Assembly (NCBI GenBank): GCA_023260395.1
Contig: JALQVI010000008.1
Location: 1-41,508, forward strand
DNA length: 41,508 nt
Direction: 5' to 3'
DNA from: Candidatus Nanopelagicales bacterium
Lineage (GTDB): Bacteria; Actinomycetota; Actinomycetes; S36-B12; UBA5976
Positions within the stretch are counted from its first letter, which is position 1. Each line of letters begins with the position of its first letter. Below are positions 40,845 to 41,508 of the stretch, piece after piece. Made by a program: the position numbers and the translations under genes. The notes under the pieces are model-generated. The model was given only the letters and a program-made list of their open reading frames with translations, made no database searches and had not been told where the DNA came from.

Positions 40845-41508
40845 ATGTCTGTTCATCGCATCATGGGTGTCGAGACCGAATATGGAATCTCTGCATTAGC
40901 TGACCCAGAGGCGAACCCAGTTCTGTTGTCATCGCAGGTTGTGACTGCTTATGGCACTGAAGTTATGCCAACTCGTCCACGTCGTATGCGATGGGACTAT
41001 GACGTGGAATCTCCGCTTCGAGATGCACGCGGTTTTGACATGAGTCGCGCCGACGCTGATCCATCGCAACTAACGGACGATGATTACGGTCTGGCCAATC
41101 TCGTGTTGTTTAACGGAGCTCGCTTTTATGTTGACCATGCGCATCCCGAGTATTCATCGCCAGAGGTAACTAATCCGCGCGATGCTGCTTTGTGGGATGC
41201 GGCAGGCGATCGCATCATGCAGGAAAGTGCGCGAATAGCCAGTTCGTTAACTGGTCAATTAATCACGGCGTACAAAAACAACACTGATGGAAAAGTTAGT
41301 TATGGCACACATGAGAATTACCAAGTAACGCGTGCAACGCAGTTTGCTGACTTGGTTCGCCACTTAACGCCGTTCTTCGTGACGCGATGTGTTTACTCGG
41401 GTGCAGGTCGTGTTGGTATTGGGCAAGAAAGTTTTACTCCAGGCTTTCAAATTTCGCAACGCGCGGATTATTTTGAAGCCGAAGTTGGTCTTGAAACCAC
41501 ATTGCGAC
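40845..41508 (+). CDS. dop: Dop, Pup deamidase/depupylase (partial, runs off window)
   Basis: The first 221 residues of Dop are present; the 3' end lies beyond the window. Dop deamidates Pup and removes it from substrates. It begins [20 protein letters not shown], where the ETEYG element is the metal/nucleotide-binding glutamate region shared with Paf[18 protein letters not shown] marks it as Dop rather than Paf[19 protein letters not shown] and GAGRVGIG follow. The ATG at 40845 has an AAGAAGG stretch upstream. The pup and prcBA genes would normally follow in this cluster. Confidence 0.94.
   Translation, partial: MSVHRIMGVETEYGISALADPEANPVLLSSQVVTAYGTEVMPTRPRRMRWDYDVESPLRDARGFDMSRADADPSQLTDDDYGLANLVLFNGARFYVDHAHPEYSSPEVTNPRDAALWDAAGDRIMQESARIASSLTGQLITAYKNNTDGKVSYGTHENYQVTRATQFADLVRHLTPFFVTRCVYSGAGRVGIGQESFTPGFQISQRADYFEAEVGLETTLR

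Overview
The window is gene-dense chromosomal DNA from an actinobacterium (Actinomycetota). Markers that point there are the mycothiol ligase MshC, the Pup-proteasome genes arc and dop, a PAC2-family protein, and small families largely confined to that phylum (DUF3090, DUF3099, DUF5703, SCO1664 and MSMEG_4193 families, DUF4916 NUDIX). The suf operon has the actinobacterial order sufB-sufD-Rieske-sufC-sufS-sufU-sufT. Base composition looks balanced rather than GC-rich. All convergent gene pairs abut or overlap. This would fit a streamlined planktonic lineage such as Nanopelagicales, but that placement is inference and no rRNA is present. I see no prophage, insertion sequence, integrase or CRISPR array.

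Layout. 1-4765: Fe-S cluster assembly operon, entering mid-sufB; sufB carries an apparent 14-nt deletion and frameshift. 4812-8316: an ABC-F protein and an ABC exporter. 8246-9575: SURF1, a DUF3099 membrane protein and dodecin. 9582-12424: tldD-tldE. 12451-13936: fabG-fabI, fatty-acid elongation reductases. 13938-17634: serB, an unknown protein, an ABC ATPase and two tandem NUDIX proteins. 17615-19852: trmB, dapA, ung. 19944-23302: secreted HNH nuclease, DinB-like protein, lemA-htpX, marC. 23310-24197: trhO. 24350-26731: a large secreted pentapeptide-repeat protein, then a bidirectional terminator and tRNA-Leu(GAG). 26981-31363: M20 hydrolase, DUF5703, aldo-keto reductase, uppP, CorA-like transporter. 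31397-34555: MSMEG_4193-DUF3090 facing SCO1664-mshC. 34593-37328: gnd and pgi, central sugar metabolism. 37325-41508: PAC2 protein, trmI, arc and partial dop.

How the genes work together. The suf genes form one Fe-S assembly machine. fabG/fabI serve fatty-acid synthesis, tldD/tldE a heterodimeric protease, gnd/pgi the pentose-phosphate and glycolytic entry, and arc/dop protein turnover by pupylation. No gap between genes exceeds 300 bases. The largest (26732-26980, about 250 bases) holds the terminator, the tRNA and its probable promoter. The next largest (24198-24349) holds only likely promoter and leader sequence.

The most notable signals are: (1) the sufB frameshift, which removes the HEAT segment near the SufB-SufD interface; (2) a recurring TANNNT hexamer placed exactly 6 or 7 bases before the start codon of 13 genes, implying widespread leaderless transcription; (3) an exact 244-residue internal duplication in the pentapeptide protein; (4) a 9-bp inverted repeat holding the mshC start codon; and (5) nine convergent gene pairs with essentially no space between them. 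I found nothing that clearly amounts to a wholly new multi-gene system.
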